From DATHTK01 sp035463295 (lineage in GTDB: Bacteria; Actinomycetota; Rubrobacteria; Rubrobacterales; Rubrobacteraceae), in NCBI GenBank assembly GCA_035463295.1, contig DATHTK010000057.1:1-64000 (forward strand): DNA of 64,000 bases. Reading direction: 5' to 3'. The notes beneath the pieces are model-generated. The model was given only the letters and a program-made list of their open reading frames with translations, was not told the DNA's origin and did not search any database. The position numbers and the translations under genes are program-made. Positions 49,898 through 58,506 of the stretch are shown here, piece by piece. How positions within the stretch are numbered: the stretch's first letter is position 1; the number at the start of each line of letters is the position of its first letter.

Positions 49898-51985
49898 GTG
49901 TCCCCGGTCGAGCACGACGCCAGCGATGTCCTCACTCCAGATACACGGGGGACCGTGAGGCTACCTTTGGCCGGGATACTGCGGATCGGGCTGGCGGTCC
50001 TCGTCCTGCTTGTCGGCACGGTCTGGCCGGGCGGTGCGGGGGCGTATCTGGCGGTGGGATTCGCGCTCGCCTTCGGCGTGCTCCTCGTCGTGGGCCGGCC
50101 GCGGATTCTCGCGCGCGAGAGGTTCGCCCATGTCGTAGTGGACTCCGCGCTGATCGGGGCGCTCGTCGCTTCGACCGGAGGCGCCGGATCGGCCTTCTCC
50201 TCGCTCTATGTCCTGGCTGCGGTCGGCATCGCCTGGGTCGAGACCCGCTCGAAGGTGGCGCTCGCGAGCGCCGCCGTAGTGGTCGGCTACCCGTTCGCCC
50301 TGGTCGCCGGCGGAGACGCGGGCGCTCTGGGGTCGTCGCAGGTGCTCCTGCGCCTCGGGCTGCTCGCTCTCCTCTGCACCGTCGCGGCGTTCGCGGGTGA
50401 GCGGGCGCGGGCACTCCGAGAGAGCGCCGACGACCGCGCCTCGGAGCGCGACCGCGAGAAGGAGCGTGCGGAGGACGCCGAGGCAATCGTCTCGGGGCTC
50501 GGTCCTGTCTTCGAGGTCCTGGACGTCGGGAGGATGCTCCAGTGGACGGCGGAGTCGGCGAACACGATCGCCGGAGGATCCTACGCCCACGTCGCGGCCC
50601 TCTACGGCAATCACCACCGGAGCGTCGCGGTCGACGATCTCGACGTCTATCCCACCTGGTGGCATCCCTCGATCCAGCGTCTCGTGCTCTGGTGTTGTCG
50701 CGAGGGCGTCGCGGTGCGCAGCGACGAGGCGGTTCGGGGTATAGAGGGTTTCCTGGCCGTCCCCGTGGGACCGCCCGAAGGCGAGAGGTGGGGGGCTATC
50801 GTCGTCGGGGGAAGGGCGTTCGGTGACGAAGAAGAGCGCACCCTGAAGTTGCTGGCCGAGGGAGTGGGGCCGGCGCTCGAAAAGGGAGCAGAAGAGGCTC
50901 CCGGCGGGCGGGACCAGCTCTCGGGGCTGCCAAACCGGGAGTCGCTGCGCCGCGTATTGCAGCGAGAGGTCGCTCAGGGGAGAACGCTCACCGTCCTCGC
51001 GGTCGGTCTGGGCGGTTTTCGCGACTACCTCCGAATCCGTGGCGACACTTCGGGCGACGACCTCCTGCGGCGGATCGGCGCGGGGCTAAAGGGCCTTCAG
51101 CAGCGCGCGTTCCGCTACGGACCCGTCGAGTTCGTCGTCCTCCTGGTCGGGACCAGCGAGACCAGGCCCCGCCGGGTGGCAGGTGCGATCCGGCAGATGA
51201 TCTCACGGGAGACGAGCGATCTCGCCGAGCGCGCCTCCCTGACCGTGTCGGCGGGATTCGCCTTCGCCGAGGCCCGGGAAGGGGACCCGGATGCGGTCGT
51301 GAAGGCGGCGCTGGACGCGCTGGAGAAGGCTAGGGGCAGGGCGGACGGCCTCGTCGGCGCATCGACTGACGACGGGTCCGACGAGGGCCTGGAGGACGAC
51401 GTCCGGGTCGCGGGAATCGTCAGAAGCCTGGTCGAGGCGCTGGAGGCCAAAGACCCGTACGCCGGAGAGCATCTGAGAACCGTCTCCCGCCTGTCCCTGC
51501 GGATGGCGCGCGAGATGTCGTTGGATGGCGGACAGATAGGCGCCATCGTTACGGGAGCCCTGTTGCACGATATTGGCAAGATCGGGGTTCCCGACCACAT
51601 CCTGCACAAACCCGCGCGCCTCACCGAAGAAGAGTTCGAGGCGATAAAGCGGCACCCGGCGCTGGGGGCCGAGATCGTCGCTCCCGTCGAGGACCTGGCG
51701 CCGACCGTGGGGGTGGTCAAGTACCATCACGAGCGCTTTGACGGCAGAGGATATCCCGACGGCTTGCGCGCCGAGAACATACCCCTTGCGGCGCGCATAG
51801 TCGCCGTGGCCGACGCTTTCGACTCCATGATCCGCGGCCGACCCTATGGTTACGGCATCACCCAGGAGGCCGCCCTGGAGGAGATCCGGAACAACTCCGG
51901 GACCCAGTTCGATCCTCGGGCCGTGAGGGCGCTGCTGAGGGTCGTGGAGGAGCTCGGGGACCGGCGGCTCGACTCGACCGGCTGA
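49898..51985 (+). CDS. Membrane GAF-GGDEF(degenerate)-HD-GYP protein
   Basis: 695 residues from a GTG at 49898, eight bases after the previous stop; frames opening at 49823 lie inside that gene. About six membrane segments are followed by a helical linker and a GAF-like domain (AHVAALYGNHHRSVAVDDLD). Next is a GGDEF-fold domain (LSGLPNRESLRRVLQREVAQ) whose signature reads R-Y-G-P-V-E-F, so it should not make c-di-GMP. The C-terminal HD-GYP is intact, with His557-Asp558 in ALLHDIGKIGVPDHILHKP and YHHERFDGRGYPDGLRAENI. It is probably the active phosphodiesterase of the pair. Confidence 0.88.
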   Translation: MSPVEHDASDVLTPDTRGTVRLPLAGILRIGLAVLVLLVGTVWPGGAGAYLAVGFALAFGVLLVVGRPRILARERFAHVVVDSALIGALVASTGGAGSAFSSLYVLAAVGIAWVETRSKVALASAAVVVGYPFALVAGGDAGALGSSQVLLRLGLLALLCTVAAFAGERARALRESADDRASERDREKERAEDAEAIVSGLGPVFEVLDVGRMLQWTAESANTIAGGSYAHVAALYGNHHRSVAVDDLDVYPTWWHPSIQRLVLWCCREGVAVRSDEAVRGIEGFLAVPVGPPEGERWGAIVVGGRAFGDEEERTLKLLAEGVGPALEKGAEEAPGGRDQLSGLPNRESLRRVLQREVAQGRTLTVLAVGLGGFRDYLRIRGDTSGDDLLRRIGAGLKGLQQRAFRYGPVEFVVLLVGTSETRPRRVAGAIRQMISRETSDLAERASLTVSAGFAFAEAREGDPDAVVKAALDALEKARGRADGLVGASTDDGSDEGLEDDVRVAGIVRSLVEALEAKDPYAGEHLRTVSRLSLRMAREMSLDGGQIGAIVTGALLHDIGKIGVPDHILHKPARLTEEEFEAIKRHPALGAEIVAPVEDLAPTVGVVKYHHERFDGRGYPDGLRAENIPLAARIVAVADAFDSMIRGRPYGYGITQEAALEEIRNNSGTQFDPRAVRALLRVVEELGDRRLDSTG

Positions 51986-52054
51986 CCTCGGCGTCGTAGA
52001 GGTTTCCGCCACTCTGCGGACCCTTGATCGTATCCCCGGTGGTTATCTCTCAAA

Positions 52055-52072
52055 ATCACTCATTTGAGTGAT
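52055..52072. promoter_or_regulatory. 18-bp palindrome upstream of the SARP gene
   Basis: ATCACTCA-TT-TGAGTGAT is a perfect 8-bp-arm dyad in an AT-rich patch about 180 bp before the SARP start and 70 bp past the HD-GYP stop. It could be an operator or, less likely, a terminator. Confidence 0.5.
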
Positions 52073-52205
52073 ACATCGGCACATGCCTCTGTAATAGTCT
52101 GATCTGCAAGATGGTGGCGAGATAGGACTACTGGTCTCGCCTGGGGAGAGGAGACTCGGCTTCTCGCACGAGGATGAAACGCGACCGCGGAATTTGGTTT
52201 AGGCA

Positions 52206-52238
52206 ACCGGCGGTGCTGCCGGGTAGACGACCGGCGGT
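52206..52238 (+). promoter_or_regulatory. Direct repeats ACCGGCGGT, possible SARP box
   Basis: ACCGGCGGT occurs at 52206-52214 and 52230-52238, 24 bp apart, just before the SARP gene. SARP proteins bind heptamer direct repeats about one or two helical turns apart, so autoregulation is a reasonable inference. Confidence 0.45.
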
Positions 52239-52250
52239 TAGGAGAGTGAG

Positions 52251-53216
52251 ATGCAGGGAACGCTTCTGGAGTTGCCGACCGGGTACTATGTTGAGCGTGA
52301 CCCGGACATACTGATCCTGCGCCGACTCGACGGCTCCATGGTCGGCGCGTTCAGCGCCCGGGGAGCCGCCCCGGAAGACGTCCGCCGGGCTGTCGAGGAG
52401 ACCGCTCAGAAGCTGCCGGAGGAGTCGCGCCGCGCCCCCTCCGGGCCACAGTTGCGGGCACGTTTTTTTGGTCGCTTCGAAGTCTTGTGCGGTGGTGAGA
52501 CACTCCATCTGGGGCGCAACGGCAAGGCACTCACCATCCTCAAGTACCTGCTGGCCAACCGCACTCGCCTCGTCTCCCAGGACCACCTCATGGGCTGGCT
52601 GTGGCCCGAATCAAACCTCAAGAAGGCTCGCTGGTCTCTGAACTCAGCCATCCATACCCTGCGCAAGCTTCTAAGCGGTTGCATCTCCTCACCCTCTGCT
52701 AGCGGCTACGTGGTGCTGGAGGAGGGCCACTACAGGCTATGCCCGACCATCCGCCTTAGCACCGACGTAGACGATTTCGACAACTGCTACGAGGAGGGTC
52801 GGCGGCAGCAGAGGGAGGGGAGACTGCACCAGGCGGCATCCGAGTACGAGCGGGCGATAGAGCTCTATGAGGGAGATTACCTGGTTGAGGACCTCTACGA
52901 GGACTGGACGATGGTAGAGCGCGAGCGGCTGGCCAACGCATATCTGAACATGCTGGGGTGGCTGGCTCTCTACTATGCAGAGGCGGGCTACCATCAGCAG
53001 AGCATCGAGGCTTGCTACCGGATCTTGGAGAAGGACCGTTGTCATGAGGACAGCTACCGGCTGCTGATGAGGAGCTACGTGCGGCTTGGGCTGCGGGCAC
53101 GGGCGCTGCACCAGTACCGGTTGTGCGAGAGGATACTGGGTCAGGAGTACGGTACGACCCCCTCCCCCGAGACCCAGTCCCTCTACGGAAGTCTTGTAGG
53201 GGACGAGGCGATATGA
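52251..53216 (+). CDS. SARP/BTAD-family transcriptional regulator
   Basis: 321 residues. The first 65 residues form an extra N-terminal extension (PTGYYVERDPDILILRRLDG). An OmpR-like winged helix follows (LRARFFGRFEVLCGGETLHL, NRTRLVSQDHLMGWLWPESN, RWSLNSAIHTLRKLL), then the bacterial transcriptional activation domain (STDVDDFDNCYEEGRRQQRE, HEDSYRLLMRSYVRLGLRAR). Family members (AfsR, ActII-ORF4) activate secondary-metabolite genes. No biosynthetic cluster is adjacent, so the target is open. The SD is GGAGAGTGAG. Direct repeats lie upstream. The contractile injection operon starts its 3' end about 0.5 kb away on the other strand. Confidence 0.9.
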   Translation: MQGTLLELPTGYYVERDPDILILRRLDGSMVGAFSARGAAPEDVRRAVEETAQKLPEESRRAPSGPQLRARFFGRFEVLCGGETLHLGRNGKALTILKYLLANRTRLVSQDHLMGWLWPESNLKKARWSLNSAIHTLRKLLSGCISSPSASGYVVLEEGHYRLCPTIRLSTDVDDFDNCYEEGRRQQREGRLHQAASEYERAIELYEGDYLVEDLYEDWTMVERERLANAYLNMLGWLALYYAEAGYHQQSIEACYRILEKDRCHEDSYRLLMRSYVRLGLRARALHQYRLCERILGQEYGTTPSPETQSLYGSLVGDEAI

Positions 53217-53256
53217 CACCTCGCAGCGTCGCCGGCGAGGTCAGTGCGGGAGCCCC

Positions 53257-53640
53257 ATGAGCAAGCCCTTCCAGTTCCAGGGATGGCCCGAGAGCCTTGA
53301 CGTTCCCTACGGACCGTACCGCGCCGTGATCGAGCGCGTGGTCGATGGCGACACCGTACACGTCGTCGTCTCGCTGGGACTCGATGAGTACGCGTACCGC
53401 ATGATCCGACTTCAAGGTGCGGACGCGCCCGAACTCTTCTCGGGGCCGCCGCAAGAGAGGGAGAGGGGCAAGGCCGCCAGGGATTTCCTCGCCCAGCTCC
53501 TTCCGCAAGGCACCAAGTGCAGGCTCCTCACACAACGCGACGTATCGACCTTCGGCCGGTACGTCGCGAGCATCGAGCTCGAGGACGGCACGGATGTAGT
53601 CACGGCCCTGATCGAAGCGGGCCACGCTACGCCGAGGTAA
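53257..53640 (+). CDS. Staphylococcal-nuclease-like (TNase) domain protein
   Basis: 127 residues. IERVVDGDTVHVVVSLGLDE holds the first Asp, MIRLQGADAPELFSG the Arg-x-x-x-x-D-x-P-E motif, and DVSTFGRYVASIELEDGTDV the second catalytic Arg. These match Asp21, Arg35, Asp40, Glu43 and Arg87 of micrococcal nuclease. No signal peptide or membrane anchor is present, so a cytosolic or delivered protein is expected. It lies 40 bp after the SARP stop and is convergent with the baseplate operon. An effector role for the injection system is only a guess. Confidence 0.85.
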   Translation: MSKPFQFQGWPESLDVPYGPYRAVIERVVDGDTVHVVVSLGLDEYAYRMIRLQGADAPELFSGPPQERERGKAARDFLAQLLPQGTKCRLLTQRDVSTFGRYVASIELEDGTDVVTALIEAGHATPR

Positions 53641-53689
53641 GCCGGCGCGTCCACCTCGCTCGCGCCTCCGGAGGGGCCGTCGGTCCCTC

Positions 53690-56527
53690 TTACCCTATCG
53701 TGGTGGTCGTCAGCCACACGTACAGCTCGAAGGCGCCACCGCGACGCCCGTCGCCGGTGGGCCGCCGCAGGCCGAACTCGGCTTCCGGATCGGCGAATGC
53801 ATCCCCGTCCAGGTACACGTCCCGTTCTCCCTGCGCCCGGATAGAGTTGCCCTTCAGCGTCAGGTGGGCGGGTACCCGTGAGGTGACACCACCCAGCAGG
53901 CTGAGACTGGTGACAAAGGTTCTTTCGACTTCCGGTTTCCAGACGAGCTCTCTCCCACTCGGTTTCAGCGCGCTCTGCAGGATGGTCGGCTGGAAGCCGA
54001 CCATCCGATCTACGTTGAAGAACCGTCTCTCGTCGTCGGTCAGCGGCCAGGGGATATCCAGCGTAACGAAACAGGTAGCCTGGTTGATCGTCTCGGGATC
54101 AACCCCCCGGTCGAAGACGATGCGCAGACCCCGCATGAACTCCTCGACCGGGATCTCACCGTTGTTGCGTAGCGGCGCACCGTCGCTGATCCTCAGCACC
54201 TCCTCGACGCGGAAGCCGGGCTCCTGCGCATCGCCGCTTCTCTGGCACAGCTGGTCTATCGCTTCCTGGATGGTCTTCGTCTCGGCCAGAAACCCGCAGT
54301 CCGCAGGGTCGTAGGCGACGTGGCGGGCCTGGCTCTTGTTGAGGGTGGCGGTGAAGACGAAAGAGGTTGGGCCGCGGGTCCGGTGCCCGGCGGCTTCCTC
54401 CAGCGTCGCGGTCGCCCGCTGCACCGGGGTCTCGGGGTCCAGCCGCCACCGGCAACTGGCTACGCCCCGGGTGTCGGTCGCGACCTCCTCGTTCTCCAGG
54501 GTGCCATTGCCCGGCTCCACCTTGAACGACACTCTGGCTTTGTTGACCGGCCCGCAGTCGTTGGCTACCAGGACGCGAAGCGGGTCGAGGTTGCCGACGT
54601 CGTCCGGCGAGACGTGCTGCCCGTCGCCGCTCAGGTAGTAGAGGCTGCTTAGTCGAGAGAGCCGATCTATGGCCGTCTGGAGCGTCGTCTCTATGTCCGT
54701 CAGGTTGGCGCAGTCGCCGGGATCGTAGGCAACCCGAGTGGCTACACTCGGGTTTGCGCTGAAGTGGACGGAGAGATGCCGGGTGTCGTCGCCGACGCCG
54801 AGCAGCGTCGCCCGCACCCGCTGGTCCTGTTTCTCGGGGTCTTTGTCCAGCGTCCACCTGCAGGCGGCGACGCCATCGTTGTCGGTGAGGACGGTCACGC
54901 TCTCGCCGGTGACGTTGCCGGCTTCGCTCTCAAGGGTGCCTTTGGAGTCGAGGATCTCGAACCGGACCCGCGCTCCCCGCACGGGCCACTGCCCGTTCGC
55001 CACGCCGACCCGGAGCGGCTCCGGCAACTCCTTGCCCGGCATCGCCTCCTGCCCGGCGCCGCCGAGGTAGAAGAGGCTGGTGAGCTTCGTCAGCGGCGGA
55101 AAAAGGTTGCGGCAGTCGCGAAGTACGGAGAGTCGAGCGCTCCCCGAGTCGTCTTGAGTCGCTACTATCGCCAGGGCGCAGAAGCTGTGCCGGACGCCGT
55201 GGGGCGAGAGCGCAGCGGGGTCCGAGTCGGGGTCCTCCGGGTCCACCCGGGGCCACCCGATGTCGCCGGTCGCGGTGCGCGCCGGGATAAGCCAGTAATC
55301 GCCCGCCCGGTACTGGCCGCTGCCGAACTCTACCTCGATGCCGTCCTCGAGCTCCTGTGTCACGAGCCTCAGGCCGTTCTCGTTCGCCGCGCCGTTCTGG
55401 TCCCACCGTCGCAACTTGGGGTGCAGACCCGGGTCTATGGCCGGCGGGGTCTGCCTTACGGTAATGACTCGCCGCGCGTGGTCCACGGAACGGTCGATCT
55501 GTAGCAACTGCCGGTAACTGCCACGCAACTCCGTGTGGTCGTCGACTATCTCGACCCACTGACCGTTGGCGAAGCTCAGGAACTCGTCGCGGCCGGTGTC
55601 TCTGACGGTGATCTCCTTCCTCGCGACATCCACGTTCTCGATGCCGGTGAGCAGAGACCCGTTGTCGCGCGACCACTTGAAGCGGGCCGTACCCCGATCC
55701 CCCTTCCGATGCACCTCGACGCGGTAGAGCTGGTTCTCAAGCCGCTCGTATCCGCCGCCCGGGGGGATCTGGCACGGACCCGTCGTGCCAGCCGGTTCCC
55801 TCGTCCGCGCGGTCAGCTTGCCCGTTGGCGGCTCTCTCAGCTCTTCGAGCGCCCTCTCGCCTCTCTCGCACAGACCGTCAAGTATCTCCACGGCTCGGGG
55901 AGAGATCTTGCGCAGTTCCTCGCTCTCGTCCCCGGTCGGGTTCGATTTGTCCCGGAGCTCGGCGTACCGGGCGAGGAGGTCGAGATCCTCCTGAATATCG
56001 TTCCTCAGGTCGAATTTCCTGACCTTGACCTGCCAGACGGTCTGCTTGCGGGTGGTGGTGTCGGGTCCACCCAGCGCCACCTCTCGAAGGCGCTCGTCGT
56101 CGAGGTGGGTTATATGTCGCTCCCAGACATCCAGGTAGACCAGCCCGAGGCCCTGTTCCGTACCATCCGTCCACCCTGTCAGGTCCTCGGGGTTCGGCGG
56201 GTCGGGCTGTCCGCCCGCGTCGGGCTCCGCTTCGTAGTTCACCTCTCTATCGTTGACGCAGAGGATGCCGTCCACGTAGATGTGGCCCTTGTCTACAAAG
56301 AGCGTCCCGTCGCGCGCCGCGATCTCGAAGCCCGTCGCCGTGCCGCTATCGGATATCGGGGTGCCGCTCGGGCCGATCACCGCTTCGGTCCCGGCCTCGG
56401 CGCGGTGCTGGTGTATCTCCTGCTGTTCGTTCCACTCCGAGTCCAGCAGCACGCGGCCCTGCTGCATGAGCACGCCGCTGTAGCGCTTCTCTGGCTCGAA
56501 CGTCTGCCGGCTGAGATCTGCTTTCAT
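53690..56527 (-). CDS. DUF6519-type protein of the contractile injection system
   Basis: 945 residues from the ATG at 56527 with AGGAGGA six bases upstream. The opening MKADLSRQTFEPEKRYSGVL and QQGRVLLDSEWNEQQEIHQH are characteristic of DUF6519 proteins found in phage-tail-like and eCIS loci. Residues about 480-625 and 626-762 form two tandem repeats. Each starts SLFYL/SLYYL-G-G/D-GQ, contains an Ig-like part (CRWTLDK, CRWRLDPET) and ends VAYDPGDC/VAYDPADC followed by a helix. The last 180 residues carry an Ig-like domain (GLRIVFDRGVDPETINQATC). Probably an outer spike or baseplate decoration or adhesin. A longer reading to 56794 overlaps the next gene and was rejected. Confidence 0.85.
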   Translation of the reverse strand: MKADLSRQTFEPEKRYSGVLMQQGRVLLDSEWNEQQEIHQHRAEAGTEAVIGPSGTPISDSGTATGFEIAARDGTLFVDKGHIYVDGILCVNDREVNYEAEPDAGGQPDPPNPEDLTGWTDGTEQGLGLVYLDVWERHITHLDDERLREVALGGPDTTTRKQTVWQVKVRKFDLRNDIQEDLDLLARYAELRDKSNPTGDESEELRKISPRAVEILDGLCERGERALEELREPPTGKLTARTREPAGTTGPCQIPPGGGYERLENQLYRVEVHRKGDRGTARFKWSRDNGSLLTGIENVDVARKEITVRDTGRDEFLSFANGQWVEIVDDHTELRGSYRQLLQIDRSVDHARRVITVRQTPPAIDPGLHPKLRRWDQNGAANENGLRLVTQELEDGIEVEFGSGQYRAGDYWLIPARTATGDIGWPRVDPEDPDSDPAALSPHGVRHSFCALAIVATQDDSGSARLSVLRDCRNLFPPLTKLTSLFYLGGAGQEAMPGKELPEPLRVGVANGQWPVRGARVRFEILDSKGTLESEAGNVTGESVTVLTDNDGVAACRWTLDKDPEKQDQRVRATLLGVGDDTRHLSVHFSANPSVATRVAYDPGDCANLTDIETTLQTAIDRLSRLSSLYYLSGDGQHVSPDDVGNLDPLRVLVANDCGPVNKARVSFKVEPGNGTLENEEVATDTRGVASCRWRLDPETPVQRATATLEEAAGHRTRGPTSFVFTATLNKSQARHVAYDPADCGFLAETKTIQEAIDQLCQRSGDAQEPGFRVEEVLRISDGAPLRNNGEIPVEEFMRGLRIVFDRGVDPETINQATCFVTLDIPWPLTDDERRFFNVDRMVGFQPTILQSALKPSGRELVWKPEVERTFVTSLSLLGGVTSRVPAHLTLKGNSIRAQGERDVYLDGDAFADPEAEFGLRRPTGDGRRGGAFELYVWLTTTTIG

Positions 56528-56544
56528 GAGCGCTCCTCCTCGTT

Positions 56545-58506
56545 TCAGGTCGCGTACAGGACCCCGGCCTCTAAGCCGAAGCGCAAGTACTCGTCGAGCC
56601 GCGCGCGCAGGTTGGCCTCTCGCTGGGGAGCGAACAGGTCGTGGAACGCCCCCATCTCCGACTCGTCGTCGGCGCCGCGACGGATCTCCGCGGCGCAGTA
56701 GCGACCGAGCTGGCAGTAGCCGGGATCCCCGTAGCGCAGCGAGGTGAACTGCGGCCGGACCCTTCTCGCCTCGGATTGGCTCCGGGGATGGCAACGATGC
56801 TTGCGCGGTACCTCAGAGTCGAGCGGCAGGAACGAAAAACGCACGCAACCTTCCTGCTTTCTGCGGGCGGTCACCCTACCGAGGAAGATGGTGTTCGACG
56901 CCAGCTCCAGCACCTCTGTGTTCACGGAGCCAATCACGGTGCTGTTCTCGATGCGCAGGCGCCCTCCGGGGCCGTTCGCCGCGGCGTAGGCCACGTTGTT
57001 CGTGTCCGTGGCGTCGAGGACGCTGTCGGTGATGCGTACTGCGCCGCCGGCCTGGATGCGCAACCCGCCGAGGATGCAGCGGTCTATCTCTACCTCCACG
57101 CCCCCGATACACAGGCTCGGCTCCGAGCCTCTCTCCGGGGCGCCGTCGGGCGTGAACTGGATCCCCGGGACGAGCGTGCAGTGAACCAGGCGCAGACGGC
57201 GCAGGTCGCCGCTCACCTTGAGCGCGCCCCCTGAGATGAGCAGGCCGTTCAGCGTCACCTCGGCGCCCGCCTGGCCCTTGATCTCGAGGGCGCCCTCGAG
57301 ATCAAGGATCGGTCGCCGGCCGTCGGCGGCCCGCAGTTCGACGTGCGAACCGCCCGCGTCTATCTCGAGCGTCCCTTCGTAGCGGCCGCTGTCGGAGATC
57401 TCGACGATCCCGTCGCCGGCGGCGATGTCCTCCAGATCGGCGGCGCTCACCCGGCGGGCGGTTCCCGCGCCGAGCGAGGCCGCGCGGTCGTACTCGCCGC
57501 CGCCCATGTCCGTGCTGAAACCGTAGTGGTAGGTCACCAGTACACTGGCCGTCTCCGCTAGAGCATCGGGGAAGGCTATGCGACCCAGCACGGGGTCTAT
57601 GGCTATCTTTCCCTCCGGAGGCGTGTGCGCCCACCCGTCGCCGGGAACGTCGTCCAGGTTGCACGCTATGACCACACCGGGGTCCTTCTCGTCCCCGTCT
57701 ACCTCCACGTAGATGCTCTTGTCGGGGCCGTAATACTCGCTCAGGAGCTCGCGCAAGAGGCGGCGGCTTATCGGGAGGGGAACGTCGATCGGCCTGGAGA
57801 GATGGGCGATATCGGACTCGGGTTCCGGCTTCGTGAAAAGCTGCGCATCGGTGCCCAGCGGATTGAAGAGGTAGCGGTGGCCGTCGAGACGGACGGCCGG
57901 CGACCGGCGGAGCTCGTACGGGTGCAGGCGCCACAGGAAGATGCCCACGTTCGGTATGTTGTGGCGTCCTCGCCTGCTCGCGATGCGGCGCACGTCGGCG
58001 GTGTAGGCCAGCTCGTCGAAGGGGGTATCGACGAACTCGAGGGGTTCCCAGCGCCGGAGGTCCGGCGAGTAGAGGTTGGAGAGGCGCACGTGGTTCACGC
58101 GCTGCGTGGTGGCGAGCGCCTCGAAGAACTCGGTAGCGTGGGCGGGCCAGCCGGTGGCGTCGCGGGCCAGCCCCTCCAGAACGGCCACCGTGCCCTTGCG
58201 TCTGCGGTACGCCACGGTGTTTGCCACCTGCGCGCGCCGGCTCGCCGCTCCCTGCAGGTCGTGCAGCCCGCCCACGCCCACGAGGTCGCCGATGTAGGGC
58301 ACCACCCACTCCGCGCACGTTTCGATAAAGAGGTCGTCGTAGAGCTGTGCGAGGTCCTCCTCGACCACGGCCACTTCTCGGGCCACGATCGAGAGCAGCG
58401 ACCGGAGAGGGAGGTCCCCGTCGAGACCTTCCAGACGACCCTCCGCGTCCCGCAGTCGGTGAACTGCGGGCATGAGGTCGTAGAGCTTGCCGTCGCCAAA
58501 GCTCAT
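56545..58506 (-). CDS. Tail-I-like protein fused to a right-handed beta-helix
   Basis: 653 residues. Residues 1-170 (DLMPAVHRLRDAEGRLEGL, CAEWVVPYIGDLVGVGGLHD, VANTVAYRRRKGTVAVLEGL) resemble the phage tail protein I/baseplate-wedge family. Residues about 340-560 carry short parallel-beta repeats (GTLEIDAGGSHVELRAADGR, LEIKGQAGAEVTLNGLLISG, RITDSVLDATDTNNVAYAA), a right-handed beta-helix as in tail spikes and pectate lyases. The C-terminal 90 residues have several Cys and aromatic residues (YGDPGYCQLGRYC). It may bind a surface glycan. It begins in a four-base overlap (58503-58506) with the upstream gene and ends 17 bp before the DUF6519 start. Confidence 0.82.
   Translation of the reverse strand: MSFGDGKLYDLMPAVHRLRDAEGRLEGLDGDLPLRSLLSIVAREVAVVEEDLAQLYDDLFIETCAEWVVPYIGDLVGVGGLHDLQGAASRRAQVANTVAYRRRKGTVAVLEGLARDATGWPAHATEFFEALATTQRVNHVRLSNLYSPDLRRWEPLEFVDTPFDELAYTADVRRIASRRGRHNIPNVGIFLWRLHPYELRRSPAVRLDGHRYLFNPLGTDAQLFTKPEPESDIAHLSRPIDVPLPISRRLLRELLSEYYGPDKSIYVEVDGDEKDPGVVIACNLDDVPGDGWAHTPPEGKIAIDPVLGRIAFPDALAETASVLVTYHYGFSTDMGGGEYDRAASLGAGTARRVSAADLEDIAAGDGIVEISDSGRYEGTLEIDAGGSHVELRAADGRRPILDLEGALEIKGQAGAEVTLNGLLISGGALKVSGDLRRLRLVHCTLVPGIQFTPDGAPERGSEPSLCIGGVEVEIDRCILGGLRIQAGGAVRITDSVLDATDTNNVAYAAANGPGGRLRIENSTVIGSVNTEVLELASNTIFLGRVTARRKQEGCVRFSFLPLDSEVPRKHRCHPRSQSEARRVRPQFTSLRYGDPGYCQLGRYCAAEIRRGADDESEMGAFHDLFAPQREANLRARLDEYLRFGLEAGVLYAT

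Noticed and set aside
48451..50019. Long minus-strand frame opposite the HD-GYP genes
   Set aside because: Antisense to HD-GYP coding with intact motifs; no start signal or homology pattern.
56528..56794. N-terminal extension of the DUF6519 protein
   Set aside because: It is inside the tail-I gene in a different frame; the family opening MKADLSRQTF and its SD fix the start at 56527.
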